Positions 8,046-16,931 of a stretch of 64,000 bases of DNA are shown here, piece after piece. A program made the translations under genes and the position numbers. The notes beneath the pieces were generated by a model. That model did no database searches. It had not been told where the DNA came from and saw nothing but the letters and a program-made list of their open reading frames with translations. The stretch comes from Alteromonadaceae bacterium M269 (GTDB taxonomy: Bacteria > Pseudomonadota > Gammaproteobacteria > Enterobacterales > Alteromonadaceae): contig SMNZ01000004.1 of NCBI GenBank assembly GCA_004353515.1, forward strand, positions 454,360 to 518,359. The letters run 5' to 3'. Within the stretch, counting starts at the first letter, position 1, and every line of letters starts with the position of its first letter.

Positions 8046-8609
8046 ATGCAACAAATACAATATTTACCACTTACTCCTGAACATTTTAGCGCTGTCATTG
8101 AATTAGGTAATCAAGTTCACGGTGATAATTACTTGGATCAAGCAAAGTGTCGCGACTACTACCGACGTTCGATTGCTAATGAGATTAACGCGAGTTGGGT
8201 TGCCTTTGACGGGGAGTTACTCGTTGGTTTTCGTATAACCTTCGCCGCCGAAAATTGGAAAGCGGACGAATGGTGTAGCCCTGAACTCTGGCAATTATCA
8301 AAAGATAAAATCTGCTACTTCAAATGCAATACTGTGAACCCTAATTATCAAGGTAGGGGGATTGGCTCGAGACTTCTAAAGCTGTCATCTGAAGATGCTG
8401 CTAAGCAAGGTAGTCAAGCTGGCCTCGCCCATATTTGGCTCGCAAGTCCAGGGAACAGCGCATTTAAATACTTTTCCAAATGCGGCGGAAAGGTCATCAA
8501 AGAGCACCCTAACAAATGGAGGCAACTCGCCATTGAAGACGGGTACAACTGCCCTGTATGTGATGTGCTCTGCTCCTGCGTTGCCGCAGAAATGCTATTG
8601 CGATTCTAA
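8046..8609 (+). CDS. GNAT-family N-acetyltransferase
   Basis: 187 aa. It is expected to transfer acetyl from acetyl-CoA to an amine of unknown substrate in the cytoplasm. The acetyl-CoA pyrophosphate loop QGRGIGS is visible near residue 106, preceded by the strand CYFKCNTVNPNY. The fold runs from PLTPEHFSAVIELGNQVHG to the AFKYFSKCGGK turn typical of motif B. Odd feature: the last 25 residues hold a CPVCDVLCSC cluster, unusual for a GNAT, which might bind zinc. It lies convergent with the lipase gene and 38 nt after the preceding orphan. Confidence 0.83.
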   Translation: MQQIQYLPLTPEHFSAVIELGNQVHGDNYLDQAKCRDYYRRSIANEINASWVAFDGELLVGFRITFAAENWKADEWCSPELWQLSKDKICYFKCNTVNPNYQGRGIGSRLLKLSSEDAAKQGSQAGLAHIWLASPGNSAFKYFSKCGGKVIKEHPNKWRQLAIEDGYNCPVCDVLCSCVAAEMLLRF

Positions 8610-8633
8610 TAAGTGCAATAGCACTCTTTCGGC

Positions 8634-9455
8634 TCACTCACGCAAGTCCCAATTTTCTATCGCCTCTAGATATTTACTCATATCATGATCTTCTATTGCA
8701 TCGATACCTTTCTCCTTTAAAGCACTTAATGCTCCGTCAAAGCAATCAACAAAACGAAACCAAAACCCAGCTTCTTGCGTAATATCTTTTTCTTCAGAAA
8801 TATAGAGATAACTACCGATATGACTGTAACCCATAACGCGAGCTGGCACTCTCGTTACTATGTCATTGTTATTGTGGAACCGAAACAATCGGTCTTTACA
8901 TTCCATATTGAATATTTGTGCGGTTTTTCGTGTAAGAGCACGTGGCTGGCCAAACGTATACACACTAGTAAAAGGTTTATCTTCGTGTATGAGCTTAGCA
9001 GCAGCTATTGTTGCCATCGCTCCACCAAGGCTGTGTCCTGTAAGAAATAATGGGCGTTTTCTCTGCTTCTGTAGTTCCCCTAATTTGTCATAAAGTGGCT
9101 TCCAGACATCTTCGACAGATTGCCAAAATCCGCGATGAAATTCACCAAACAACTGTGACGTTGAAAAAGCATTTATATTATCCAACCAATCAGCTAATTC
9201 ATTAGTGCCTCTAAAAGCCATACACAAGTAATCTTGGTGCTCAATTAAAGCTGCTTGTGCACTATTTTTATCAACACCGAAGACACTGAGAAAATTTGTG
9301 TCATCCTGCTTTAAGCGACTGAGTATCTTGGCGTCATCTGGAAGCTGATTATACTCAGATACTTTGACATAGACTTCTTTCGACAACCTTGCCATCCAAT
9401 AGGCATTGCCTTTATCTAATCGAGTTTTGTAGGGGGATACAGATACTTTACTCAT
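8634..9455 (-). CDS. Class 3 lipase-like alpha/beta hydrolase
   Basis: 273 aa, PF01764 (Lipase_3). The nucleophile elbow TGHSLGGA places Ser at 142. CMAFRGTNELADWLDN near 78-92 is the oxyanion-side motif of this family, NNNDIVTRVP near 195 carries the probable catalytic Asp, and a His follows in GYSHIGS near 210. There is no signal peptide, so it is cytoplasmic or exported by another route. Substrate unknown (acylglycerol or phospholipid ester). RBS AAGGAGAA lies upstream of the ATG. It is transcribed alone. Confidence 0.85.
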   Translation of the reverse strand: MSKVSVSPYKTRLDKGNAYWMARLSKEVYVKVSEYNQLPDDAKILSRLKQDDTNFLSVFGVDKNSAQAALIEHQDYLCMAFRGTNELADWLDNINAFSTSQLFGEFHRGFWQSVEDVWKPLYDKLGELQKQRKRPLFLTGHSLGGAMATIAAAKLIHEDKPFTSVYTFGQPRALTRKTAQIFNMECKDRLFRFHNNNDIVTRVPARVMGYSHIGSYLYISEEKDITQEAGFWFRFVDCFDGALSALKEKGIDAIEDHDMSKYLEAIENWDLRE

Positions 9456-9589
9456 CGTTACATTCTCCTTTTAAAGGCAAATAATAGTACCCACTTCCAT
9501 TTTATGCTATTGATGTCATTGATTCACAGCCTTACGCAAGACCAGCTACTTTCATTCCCCACTATTAAGCTCACTTTGTCTACAAGAAC

Positions 9590-9712
9590 CTATAGCTCTT
9601 CTTTCACATTGTGTATGAACAAGTACAAGTAAAACGCACAGATAGCGACAACCACACCAATACCTAAAATTGAACCCCATGCGACAGGATCTTTTAACAC
9701 TAAATCCCACAT
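9590..9712 (-). CDS. DUF3149-type 40-aa membrane microprotein
   Basis: A short frame with RBS AGAAAGG 2-3 nt before ATG. The product starts MWDLVLKDPVAWGS, followed by one membrane helix (about residues 13-34, ILGIGVVVAICAFYLYLF), and ends with a charged tail NVKEEL. The MWDLL..DP opening, single helix and basic/acidic tail are those of DUF3149 proteins, which are small single-span inner-membrane proteins of unknown role. It is divergent from the PepSY gene, with a shared 160-bp control region. Confidence 0.8.
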   Translation of the reverse strand: MWDLVLKDPVAWGSILGIGVVVAICAFYLYLFIHNVKEEL

Positions 9713-9773
9713 AACCTTTCTCCAACATTTAATCGATTCACAGTTATCTTAAGGAGTTAGGGTTGGCGATTTA

Positions 9774-9787
9774 CTGATCTTGATCAA
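9774..9787. promoter_or_regulatory. FNR/Anr-like site between divergent genes
   Basis: CTGAT-CTTG-ATCAA matches the FNR consensus TTGAT-N4-ATCAA with one mismatch. It lies 62 nt from the DUF3149 start and 86 nt from the PepSY gene start, a sensible position for oxygen-responsive control of one or both. Found by eye; such a site can arise by chance in A/T-rich DNA. Confidence 0.4.
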
Positions 9788-9872
9788 ATTTTGGACTTAT
9801 TTTGTTCAGCCTTTCCCGATAGTATTAGCCATCCACTTTTAGGTACTTAACAAGAAATCATTAAAGGAAAGT

Positions 9873-10583
9873 ATGAATAGACACTTTGCGAGATTTGCAC
9901 GAATAGCACATAAGTGGATGGGCCTTATTCTAGGGTTGCAGGTTTTATTTTGGATAGCAGGTGGCGTTGTTATGAGTGCTATTCCACTTGAAAGAGTCCA
10001 TGGGAAACATCTAGCAACTAAGACTCTCCCAAATCCATTTAGTCAAAGTGATTACGCCTATAACGTAGATAAGGTCATTCAACAATTAGATGACAACATC
10101 AAAAACATCAAGCTGACATACAGAATGGACAGGCCAATATACTTGCTTGAAACCCAGAACAGCACTCACGTTTTTGATGCGCAAAGTGGCGAAGCTTTAG
10201 AAGAATTAAACCAAGAACAAGTGTCATTCTTAGCTTCAAAGCACTACTTAAAAAACTCGCAGATTCGTACGATTCAAAAAATCTCAGATATTCCGCTTGA
10301 AGCTAGGCGTGCACAAGGAGATATGTGGCGGGTGGAATTTGATGACACTTGGTCAACAACCCTATACTTTGTTCCCTTAACGGGTGAGTTACAGACAGTC
10401 CGTAGTGACATATGGCGCTTATTCGACTTTGTTTGGATGCTACATATTATGGATTACGACGAGCGTGATGATTTCAACAACCCATTGTTGATTACTAGTG
10501 CTATTTCTGCGCTTCTATTTACGATAACGGGCATTATCCTACTGTTTCAAAGTCGATGGCGCAAAAAGAAAAAGGCAGCCTAA
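9873..10583 (+). CDS. PepSY-domain membrane protein
   Basis: 236 aa. N-terminal helix (about 14-36: WMGLILGLQVLFWIAGGVVM) preceded by HKWMG, as in PepSY_TM proteins, then a periplasmic region with a PepSY-like segment (DAQSGEALEELNQEQVSFLA near 104), and a C-terminal helix (about 203-226) followed by a KKKK cytoplasmic tail. WMLHIMDYDERDDFNNP near 192 matches the conserved HxxxY/DYD stretch of this family. Such proteins often accompany heme or iron-reduction functions, but the function is unproven. Shares its control region with the DUF3149 gene. Confidence 0.8.
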   Translation: MNRHFARFARIAHKWMGLILGLQVLFWIAGGVVMSAIPLERVHGKHLATKTLPNPFSQSDYAYNVDKVIQQLDDNIKNIKLTYRMDRPIYLLETQNSTHVFDAQSGEALEELNQEQVSFLASKHYLKNSQIRTIQKISDIPLEARRAQGDMWRVEFDDTWSTTLYFVPLTGELQTVRSDIWRLFDFVWMLHIMDYDERDDFNNPLLITSAISALLFTITGIILLFQSRWRKKKKAA

Positions 10584-10595
10584 ATAGCTGCCTTT
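10571..10595. terminator. Bidirectional terminator between PepSY gene and tyrS
   Basis: AAAGGCAGC (10571-10579) and GCTGCCTTT (10587-10595) pair perfectly around a 7-nt loop that contains the PepSY stop codon. It is flanked by A-rich sequence on the left, which gives a U-tail for the minus-strand tyrS transcript. Confidence 0.75.
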
Positions 10596-10622
10596 ACCGT
10601 ATAACTTATTTACCGTTGGTTT

Positions 10623-11822
10623 TTAGCTCAACGTAATCTTTGCAAATTTACGCTTACCTACTTGATAAACAGCTTCAGATGGCGAATCAATCACTAACTT
10701 ATTGTCAGTAACTTTGTCACCGTTAATTTTGACCGCTCCCTGCTTGATCATGCGCATAGCTTCAGATGTTGAAGCTACCAACTCAGCTTCTTTCAAAAGA
10801 TTGCCTATTGCAAAACCATCTTCCGGCAATGCGATACTTAGCTCAGGCAAATCATCTGGAATAGCATTTTTCTGGAAGCGTTGGATAAAGTCCTGATGGG
10901 CTTTTTCTGCTGCTTTATTATCATGAAAACGCTCGATAATTTCCTTCGCCAATAAGATTTTAATATCACGAGGGTTTGCACCTTGTTCTACTTGAGACTT
11001 AAGCCCGGCGATATGTTCAATCGAGTGGAAGCTCAATAAGTCATAGTAGCGCCACATCAACTCATCTGAGATAGACATGACTTTACCAAACATTTCGTTT
11101 GGAGAGTCCGTAATACCGATGTAGTTTTCTAAAGACTTTGACATCTTCTGAACGCCATCAAGACCTTCCAGCAAAGGCATCATTAATACTGTTTGTGGTG
11201 TTTGCCCTTCAGATTTCTGTAGCTCACGCCCCATTAGCAGATTAAATCTTTGGTCTGTACCACCGAGTTCGACATCAGACTCTAGCGCCACAGAATCCCA
11301 ACCTTGGGCTAAAGGATACAAGAACTCATGAATCGCAATAGGCTGGCCATTGGCGTAACGCTTTTTAAAATCGTCGCGTTCCAGCATTCTAGCAACAGTT
11401 TGGTTTGCTGCTAGCTTTATCATGCCAGCGGCACCAAGTTCGTCCATCCACTCAGAATTAAAACGAACCGTTGTTTTTTCTTTATCTAGAATCTTAAAAA
11501 CCTGTTCTTTATAGGTTTCTGCGTTGGCAAGCACTTGCTCTTTCGTCAGTGGCTTACGCGTGACATTCTTCCCAGTGGGATCACCTATCATCCCGGTAAA
11601 GTCACCGATCAGGAAAATAACCTCATGCCCTAACTTTTGAAAAGTGCGCAGCTTGTTAATTAACACTGTGTGTCCCAAATGCAGATCAGGTGCAGTTGGA
11701 TCAAACCCTGCTTTAATTTTTAGCGGCTTGCCTAGCTTAAGCTTGTCAATTAATTCCTGCTCTAACAAGATTTCGTCTGAGCCGCGTTGAATTTCGGCAA
11801 AGGCAGTCTGCCAGTCTGTCAT
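10623..11822 (-). CDS. tyrS: Tyrosyl-tRNA synthetase
   Basis: 399 aa. It charges tRNA-Tyr. Class I signatures are clear: HLGH at 48-51 (HIGH motif) and KMSKS near 230. A C-terminal S4 RNA-binding domain spans about 335-395 ([19 protein letters not shown]). The HLGH form and overall length are those of the shorter TyrRZ subfamily rather than E. coli TyrRS. Divergent from the M23 peptidase gene, a common gammaproteobacterial arrangement. A promoter is visible at 11886-11914. Confidence 0.97.
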   Translation of the reverse strand: MTDWQTAFAEIQRGSDEILLEQELIDKLKLGKPLKIKAGFDPTAPDLHLGHTVLINKLRTFQKLGHEVIFLIGDFTGMIGDPTGKNVTRKPLTKEQVLANAETYKEQVFKILDKEKTTVRFNSEWMDELGAAGMIKLAANQTVARMLERDDFKKRYANGQPIAIHEFLYPLAQGWDSVALESDVELGGTDQRFNLLMGRELQKSEGQTPQTVLMMPLLEGLDGVQKMSKSLENYIGITDSPNEMFGKVMSISDELMWRYYDLLSFHSIEHIAGLKSQVEQGANPRDIKILLAKEIIERFHDNKAAEKAHQDFIQRFQKNAIPDDLPELSIALPEDGFAIGNLLKEAELVASTSEAMRMIKQGAVKINGDKVTDNKLVIDSPSEAVYQVGKRKFAKITLS

Positions 11823-11885
11823 TGGTTTTCCTCGTGTAGGGTCTTTTTAGTGGGATGCGCTGAATTTTAACGTTCAAAACCCGCT

Positions 11886-11914
11886 ATTCTACTGCTCCCT
11901 TATAGACATTTGAA
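11886..11914 (-). promoter_or_regulatory. Probable sigma-70 promoter of tyrS
   Basis: On the minus strand, TTCAAA (-35, 11914-11909), a 17-nt spacer and TAGAAT (-10, 11891-11886) give 4/6 and 5/6 matches to consensus, about 60 nt before the tyrS ATG. The rest of the 356-bp gap to the peptidase gene (11823-12178) shows no reading frame or T-box structure that I can support. It must also hold the opposite-strand promoter. Confidence 0.5.
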
Positions 11915-12178
11915 GCAGTTTGTCCGCAGAAAGCTAAACCTGAGAACATAAAGCTAACTAAGCCTTATTTAAGCCATCTAAAATCATTGAAAATACAGGA
12001 CAACAGCAAACGAATACAAAATACGAGCCGTATGTTAGTGCCTTGCTCATGCTCTAAGCCTTCTACATACGAGCTACCAACTAACGAGCATTTCTTAGTG
12101 GTTTGGGTATAAACTGGAAATTATCGCTAAGTCGTTATATTCTGAACGTTGTTTGCAGTAACACAGTTAACTTGGATT

Positions 12179-13507
12179 GTGCTAAAAACTTACATTAAAG
12201 ATTTACCCAAAGTACATAAGATTTCAATAACCAGCATATTTTCCGTGTTGGTGCTTTTCATTTTATTCTCATCGGAAAAGCCTGAAGCTTCTATACACAC
12301 TGAAGCGTTGGAACTCTCAATAGGCGAAAGATACGAACTTCCAATCAAAGTCGATGCGGAAGACTTAACAGCATTGCAGTCAGAAACAGAGCAACCTGAA
12401 TGGAAAAGCATTAAGGTTCGCAATGGTGACAACTTAGCCAAAATCTTTGATAGAGAAGGCTTAACTCCGCAAGAAGTTTATAAAGTCAGTAAAGCTGGCA
12501 AAGACGCTAAAAAACTCTTAAAAATGAAGCCAGGCGAAGAGCTTCGTATTCTTAAAGAGGCCGACAACACTTTTAGTGCATTAGCCTACGCCTACTCTCC
12601 GACAGAGACTTTGTTCATCAATAAGAACAGCGAACAAAAATTCCTGTCATCTATCGAAGAAAAACAAATTCATACGCGCCTAGGGTATGCACAAGGTGAG
12701 ATTCAAAATAGCTTCTGGAACGCAGGTGTGAAATCAGGTATGACAGAAGCACAGATCATGAATCTCGCAGGCATATTTGGATGGGACATTGATTTCGCGT
12801 TAGAAATACGTAAAGGAGACAACTTCAATGTTGTCTATGAAGAGCAGTTTATCGACGGTGAGTTTATTGGCTACGGTGATATAGTTGCCGCTGAATTTAC
12901 CAACCAAGGCGAAGAGTTTACCGCTATTCGATATAAAGATGGACGCTATTACACTCCTGAAGGAAGAAGCATGCGTAAGAGCTTCCTCAGAGCCCCGGTT
13001 AGCTTCACTCGTATTAGCGATAACTTCAATCCGAGAAGATTCCATCCTGTTCAAAAGCGCTATAAGCCGCATCGTGGTGTTGATTACGCAGCTCGTAGGG
13101 GCACACCAGTTATGGCAGCCGGCGATGGGAAAGTGATTAAAGCTGGATACGACAAGTACAATGGCCACCATGTTTTCCTTCAACACGGTGAAAAGTACGT
13201 TACCAAATACATTCACTTCACTAAGCGTTTAGTGAAAAGAGGGCAAAGCGTTAAGCAAGGCGATATTATAGGTACGGTAGGTTCAACCGGACTCGCGTCG
13301 GGCCCACACTTGCACTATGAGTTTCTTGTTGATGGCGTTCACCGCAACCCAAGAACTGTAAAATTGCCTAAGGCAGAACCAATAGATAAGAAAGAGCTAG
13401 CCTCATTCCAAAACATTGCGCAAAACTATTTAGATAAACTCAATAATAACAAGCGCATTATGCTGGCAATGAACAGTAGTGAGAGTTCCTCTCTAGCTTC
13501 AGAATAA
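12179..13507 (+). CDS. M23 peptidoglycan endopeptidase with LysM/OapA-like region
   Basis: 442 aa from the GTG at 12179 (MLKTYIKDLPKVHK); a TTG at 12149 would add ten residues. The Y...LP..H opening before a single membrane helix (about 15-33) is that of MepM-type enzymes, which cut peptidoglycan cross-links for wall growth. A LysM-like segment (VRNGDNLAKIFDREGL) lies near 83-100, then an OapA-like middle domain (residues about 150-260), then the peptidase domain with zinc ligands H298 and D302 (HRGVD) and HLH at 377-379 (GPHLHYEF). All catalytic residues are kept. Anchored in the inner membrane, acting in the periplasm. Followed at 16 nt by an Lrp gene. Confidence 0.92.
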   Translation: MLKTYIKDLPKVHKISITSIFSVLVLFILFSSEKPEASIHTEALELSIGERYELPIKVDAEDLTALQSETEQPEWKSIKVRNGDNLAKIFDREGLTPQEVYKVSKAGKDAKKLLKMKPGEELRILKEADNTFSALAYAYSPTETLFINKNSEQKFLSSIEEKQIHTRLGYAQGEIQNSFWNAGVKSGMTEAQIMNLAGIFGWDIDFALEIRKGDNFNVVYEEQFIDGEFIGYGDIVAAEFTNQGEEFTAIRYKDGRYYTPEGRSMRKSFLRAPVSFTRISDNFNPRRFHPVQKRYKPHRGVDYAARRGTPVMAAGDGKVIKAGYDKYNGHHVFLQHGEKYVTKYIHFTKRLVKRGQSVKQGDIIGTVGSTGLASGPHLHYEFLVDGVHRNPRTVKLPKAEPIDKKELASFQNIAQNYLDKLNNNKRIMLAMNSSESSSLASE

Positions 13508-13523
13508 AACCAAGGTAAGAACA

Positions 13524-14000
13524 ATGAGCAAGAGTCGACGCTCACTCGATAATACAGACTTAGATATTCTCTCCGCGCTATACAAAGACGCAAGATTAAG
13601 TAACAAAGAATTGGCTAGCCAAGTTAACTTGGCTGCTTCGTCTTGTTTGGAACGTGTAAAACGCTTGCAACTAGAAGGCGTTATAGAGCGATCTTCATTA
13701 CAAGTTAACTTCACTGCTTTGGATGGGCATATCCAAGCCATAGTTTCGGTTAGTCTAACCAATCATGTAAGAGCAACCTTTGATACCTTTCAGAAGGAGC
13801 TATTGCCACTTCCTGAAGTGATTAGCATCTTCCACATGGGCGGTGAGAGTGATTTCTTATTACATGTCACTGTTACTGACACTATGCATCTTAGAGATTT
13901 CGTATTTAATGCGATCACCGCAAGAAGTGATGTGAAGCACGTTGAGACGGCACTCGTCTACGAGCACCAAATCAGTACAACATTACCTAGATTTGATTAG
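13524..14000 (+). CDS. Lrp/AsnC-family transcriptional regulator
   Basis: 158 aa. N-terminal winged helix-turn-helix (about 7-60: LDNTDLDILSALYKDARLSNKELA...) and a C-terminal RAM ligand-binding domain (about 75-150) with the conserved GGESDFLLHVTV turn near 112. These proteins bind amino acids and control nearby amino-acid metabolism. Gene 14500-16296, a PLP-dependent methionine/cysteine-type enzyme on the opposite strand 500 nt away, is a plausible target. Starts 16 nt after the M23 gene; its 3' end overlaps the convergent SRPBCC gene by 4 nt. Confidence 0.9.
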   Translation: MSKSRRSLDNTDLDILSALYKDARLSNKELASQVNLAASSCLERVKRLQLEGVIERSSLQVNFTALDGHIQAIVSVSLTNHVRATFDTFQKELLPLPEVISIFHMGGESDFLLHVTVTDTMHLRDFVFNAITARSDVKHVETALVYEHQISTTLPRFD

Positions 14001-14416
14001 AGCGTAATAGTAGAGAGCTTTTCCAAGCACTCTATCCAAGCTTGTTGGTGCAAATCTCGATCTTCTTGGTCTTCAAAACCGGTGTGGCATAGGGTGAGCT
14101 GAGATCCATTCTCTCCTTGTTGGCTGAAATCCAATGTCACCTGTGTCACATTAGGTTCATCAACCCATTGCCAGCTAAAAGCTAAGCGCTGATTTTCAAC
14201 GATCTCTGAATACTCGCCCATAATGAAATAGGCGCTACCATTATCTTGCTGAACTTTAATTCTGAACTTACCGCCAACCTGAAAACTGGACATAACCTGC
14301 CCTACGGCCATTCCCGCTGGGCAAAACCATTGCTGCAACAACTCAGGATCCCACCAGGCATGATAAAGCCTATCGACAGGGGCATTAAAAGAGACGGTTA
14401 GCTCAGTTTGTAACAT
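13997..14416 (-). CDS. SRPBCC / AHSA1-like domain protein
   Basis: 139 aa covering one START-like helix-grip fold. FNAPVDRLYHAWWDPELLQQWFCPAGM (residues 9-35, shown only in part by its family pattern) and LTLCHTGF near 107 are typical of AHSA1 (Activator of Hsp90 ATPase-like) proteins. They bind hydrophobic ligands; function unknown. It lies downstream of the PLP enzyme gene on the same strand, 83 nt away, so may share its transcript. Confidence 0.85.
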   Translation of the reverse strand: MLQTELTVSFNAPVDRLYHAWWDPELLQQWFCPAGMAVGQVMSSFQVGGKFRIKVQQDNGSAYFIMGEYSEIVENQRLAFSWQWVDEPNVTQVTLDFSQQGENGSQLTLCHTGFEDQEDRDLHQQAWIECLEKLSTITL

Positions 14417-14499
14417 TGTTCATCCTATTTGTTCTTACAGCTACCCTCATTATCGGCTGATATTTGAATAGCTGAAAGAACATCTGGCCATTTTAGAAC

Positions 14500-16296
14500 T
14501 TAAATAATTTCTTCCATGCTAGCCACCGAACTGTAATGTTGCCTACTTACTTCCATCGCAGTGCTCAGATAGAGTTCATCAACTTCTTCTGCAGACATAA
14601 ACTTGTCACTAAACCCAGGCATCGCTTCATCAATATGCATGCGGCAACTATTCACGAAGTGAGCAATGATTTCTTTGATATTGTCAGTTCCAACAGCCAT
14701 TCTCATAGTCGTCAGATAGATTCCAGCGTCTTCTTGATCAGCCTCTCCCATTTCTGAATGTGAAGTTAAAGCAGGGCAAAGGATAATAGTATTGTTCTGA
14801 CCAATACTGATTTGATGGCTCATAGCTGGCTCTAGAGCGTCAAAGAAACGTGTGAACGTTTCTCTATCAATACCCGCTCTTTGCATATCGACGGTAAACA
14901 GGGCACAAGGCCAGCCGTGACGTAATTGTTTCTGTCTTAGCTCAGCATTCGGGTGATCCGGCAGCGCATGACAATTCACATTGAAGTCTGGGTGTGACGC
15001 CAAGAACTGGCTGAACACTTGCGTATTAATCGATTTAGCCATAATTCGCTGCTCAAGATTCTTCATACCGTTAAGCACATCAAATGCCTTTTCTGAATCT
15101 AAGAACGCACCTTTAATGTAGTACACGTCCCAGAACATGGTTCTACTCCAATCGAAACCATGAACACAAGATCCCTTAGGCTGGAACATACGGTATGCCT
15201 CACCGATAACGACACCTGCAGTTGTTGCGCCACTACCACAGATATCCTTGGTATAACTGTGCATAACGTAGTCTGGACGCTCTGCACGGTCTTCACGCCT
15301 GAGAGGTTGATGAAGCACAGGAGTCGCCAAGGTTGAGTCCAGCATGACCAGGTATCCGTATTTATGAGCCTCTTTACAGATACCTGGAACGTCCATAATG
15401 TATCCATGCGGGTTACAGGGAGACTCTAGATAAACATGAAGCTCTGAACCGTTTCGGAGTTTATCTTGATGCCGATGCTTAACATCTTGGAGGAAAGCTT
15501 TGAATTCATCTGTACTGTAGCCATCAAACCATTCCAAAGTAATGTTCAGGCGATTGCTACGAGCAAAGTAATCATGAAGTAACTGATATACACCACCATA
15601 GACATTACGCGACACTATCATCACATCATTTTGCGTCAAAACATTAGATAACATAGCGTCAATTGCAGCCATACCCGAGTTAAAGTTCCACGCCATATAT
15701 TCAGCAGCGTTGTCCCCAGCCTCTAGATCAACAATGGCATTCGCTAGAGATACATTGGTTGGGTTAAGCAACCTTGAATAAATTTGGTGCGTGAACTCTT
15801 TCCCTTGGAAAGCATCATCAACCCACTCTGTACAGGCATAAACATAAGTCGCGGTGCGCACCACCACTGGCGTGGCTGAAAATAAAGCGGTGACATTATC
15901 AAACATAGGGTAGTGACTTTTCCCTACCTGAGAGCCCGTCTGCTTCTGTAAACTCTGATAGGTTGCTCTGAAGGGGTTCTGCAAGGTGTCTAAAACTTTT
16001 GCGATTTGGAAAGACAAGAATTTCTTAGCATTGAAGTAAGCAATCTTATCCTGCTTATCCATACCCTCAAGTGTCTCGCAGGTAATACGCCACAAACTGT
16101 TAACGTCGCTATGCGCTAAATAAAAATGACGAGCTGCATTAAATAGCGCTTGTCCATAATCAGACGTGGGGTTAATACCAAAGTGAGCTAACTGCTCTCT
16201 AGCCAGCTCATCGACACTTGTCTTAGAGGTACTATTACGTTTTGGAGAAAGTACGCGCGCTTCCTCTACTAAGGGCGAGCAGATATCTTTAGCCAT
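14500..16296 (-). CDS. Cys/Met-metabolism PLP-dependent enzyme with long N-terminus
   Basis: 598 aa, related to cystathionine gamma-synthase / methionine gamma-lyase (PF01053). The PLP lysine is K350 in HSYTKDICGSGATTAG; PLP-contacting features include a YSRLLNPT segment near 192 and LDSTLATP near 322. The family is normally about 400 aa; here about 135 extra N-terminal residues (SVDELAREQLAHFGINPTSDYG...) precede the enzyme core, with extra length at the C-terminus (DELYLSTAMEVSRQH). The exact reaction (C-S lyase or synthase) cannot be read. An Lrp-type regulator nearby suggests amino-acid-responsive control. The 203-bp upstream gap is A/T rich. Confidence 0.83.
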   Translation of the reverse strand: MAKDICSPLVEEARVLSPKRNSTSKTSVDELAREQLAHFGINPTSDYGQALFNAARHFYLAHSDVNSLWRITCETLEGMDKQDKIAYFNAKKFLSFQIAKVLDTLQNPFRATYQSLQKQTGSQVGKSHYPMFDNVTALFSATPVVVRTATYVYACTEWVDDAFQGKEFTHQIYSRLLNPTNVSLANAIVDLEAGDNAAEYMAWNFNSGMAAIDAMLSNVLTQNDVMIVSRNVYGGVYQLLHDYFARSNRLNITLEWFDGYSTDEFKAFLQDVKHRHQDKLRNGSELHVYLESPCNPHGYIMDVPGICKEAHKYGYLVMLDSTLATPVLHQPLRREDRAERPDYVMHSYTKDICGSGATTAGVVIGEAYRMFQPKGSCVHGFDWSRTMFWDVYYIKGAFLDSEKAFDVLNGMKNLEQRIMAKSINTQVFSQFLASHPDFNVNCHALPDHPNAELRQKQLRHGWPCALFTVDMQRAGIDRETFTRFFDALEPAMSHQISIGQNNTIILCPALTSHSEMGEADQEDAGIYLTTMRMAVGTDNIKEIIAHFVNSCRMHIDEAMPGFSDKFMSAEEVDELYLSTAMEVSRQHYSSVASMEEII

Positions 16297-16499
16297 GATA
16301 GAATTCCGTTAGGTAAAACAACAACCCTAGCAGAATTTAATTCGACATATAAACAATAAAAACGAATATAAAACAGAATTTATAGAAATAAACAGTAATT
16401 ATTTGTTTACTAACCCTACCTTGTTTAACTGTGACATCTATCAGTTAACTAAACTGAGGCACACATATCGCGGCCTCAATTGATTAAGTATTACTATGA

Positions 16500-16931
16500 T
16501 TAGAAGGGAAGGCCGTCATTCACAGGTATATGCATTTGTTTGTCAGGCGTCACCCAATACTCAGTCGCTATTAAATAGGTTGTATGGTCAATTTCGCCAG
16601 AAGTCGGTCTGCTGACAATACGCGCATAACCATGTTCTGTCGGACCCGGGATATTGTTCACACAAAGCAAAGACGTCCTATTGGGAACAAGAGTGAAGGG
16701 ACTGTTGAAACTACTGGGTATCCCATCAGATGCTGAAGAGCCTGTATATGCCAATCCATTACTTAAAAATGCGTTAATTGTTACATCGGCAGATACATTG
16801 CCAACATTACTGACGCTAACACACCAGCTTCCAGAAGATGCACGAGTAAATTTAGATATGAAGGCATCGCCTGCAATCGAACTAAAACTAGATAATAGAA
16901 GGGCTAAACACAATGTTTTTTTCATAAACAT
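16500..16931 (-). CDS. Secreted protein of unknown function
   Basis: 143 aa (or 141 from the second Met). Signal peptide about 1-21 (MKKTLCLALLLSSFSSIAG). The mature part is rich in Ser, Thr, Asn and beta-prone residues, with two cysteines (in GSWCVSVSN and LLCVNN) that could form a disulfide. The pattern VSNVGNVSADVTINAF resembles an immunoglobulin-like CARDB sandwich, but no family is recognised. Stands alone between larger gaps. Confidence 0.65.
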   Translation of the reverse strand: MFMKKTLCLALLLSSFSSIAGDAFISKFTRASSGSWCVSVSNVGNVSADVTINAFLSNGLAYTGSSASDGIPSSFNSPFTLVPNRTSLLCVNNIPGPTEHGYARIVSRPTSGEIDHTTYLIATEYWVTPDKQMHIPVNDGLPF

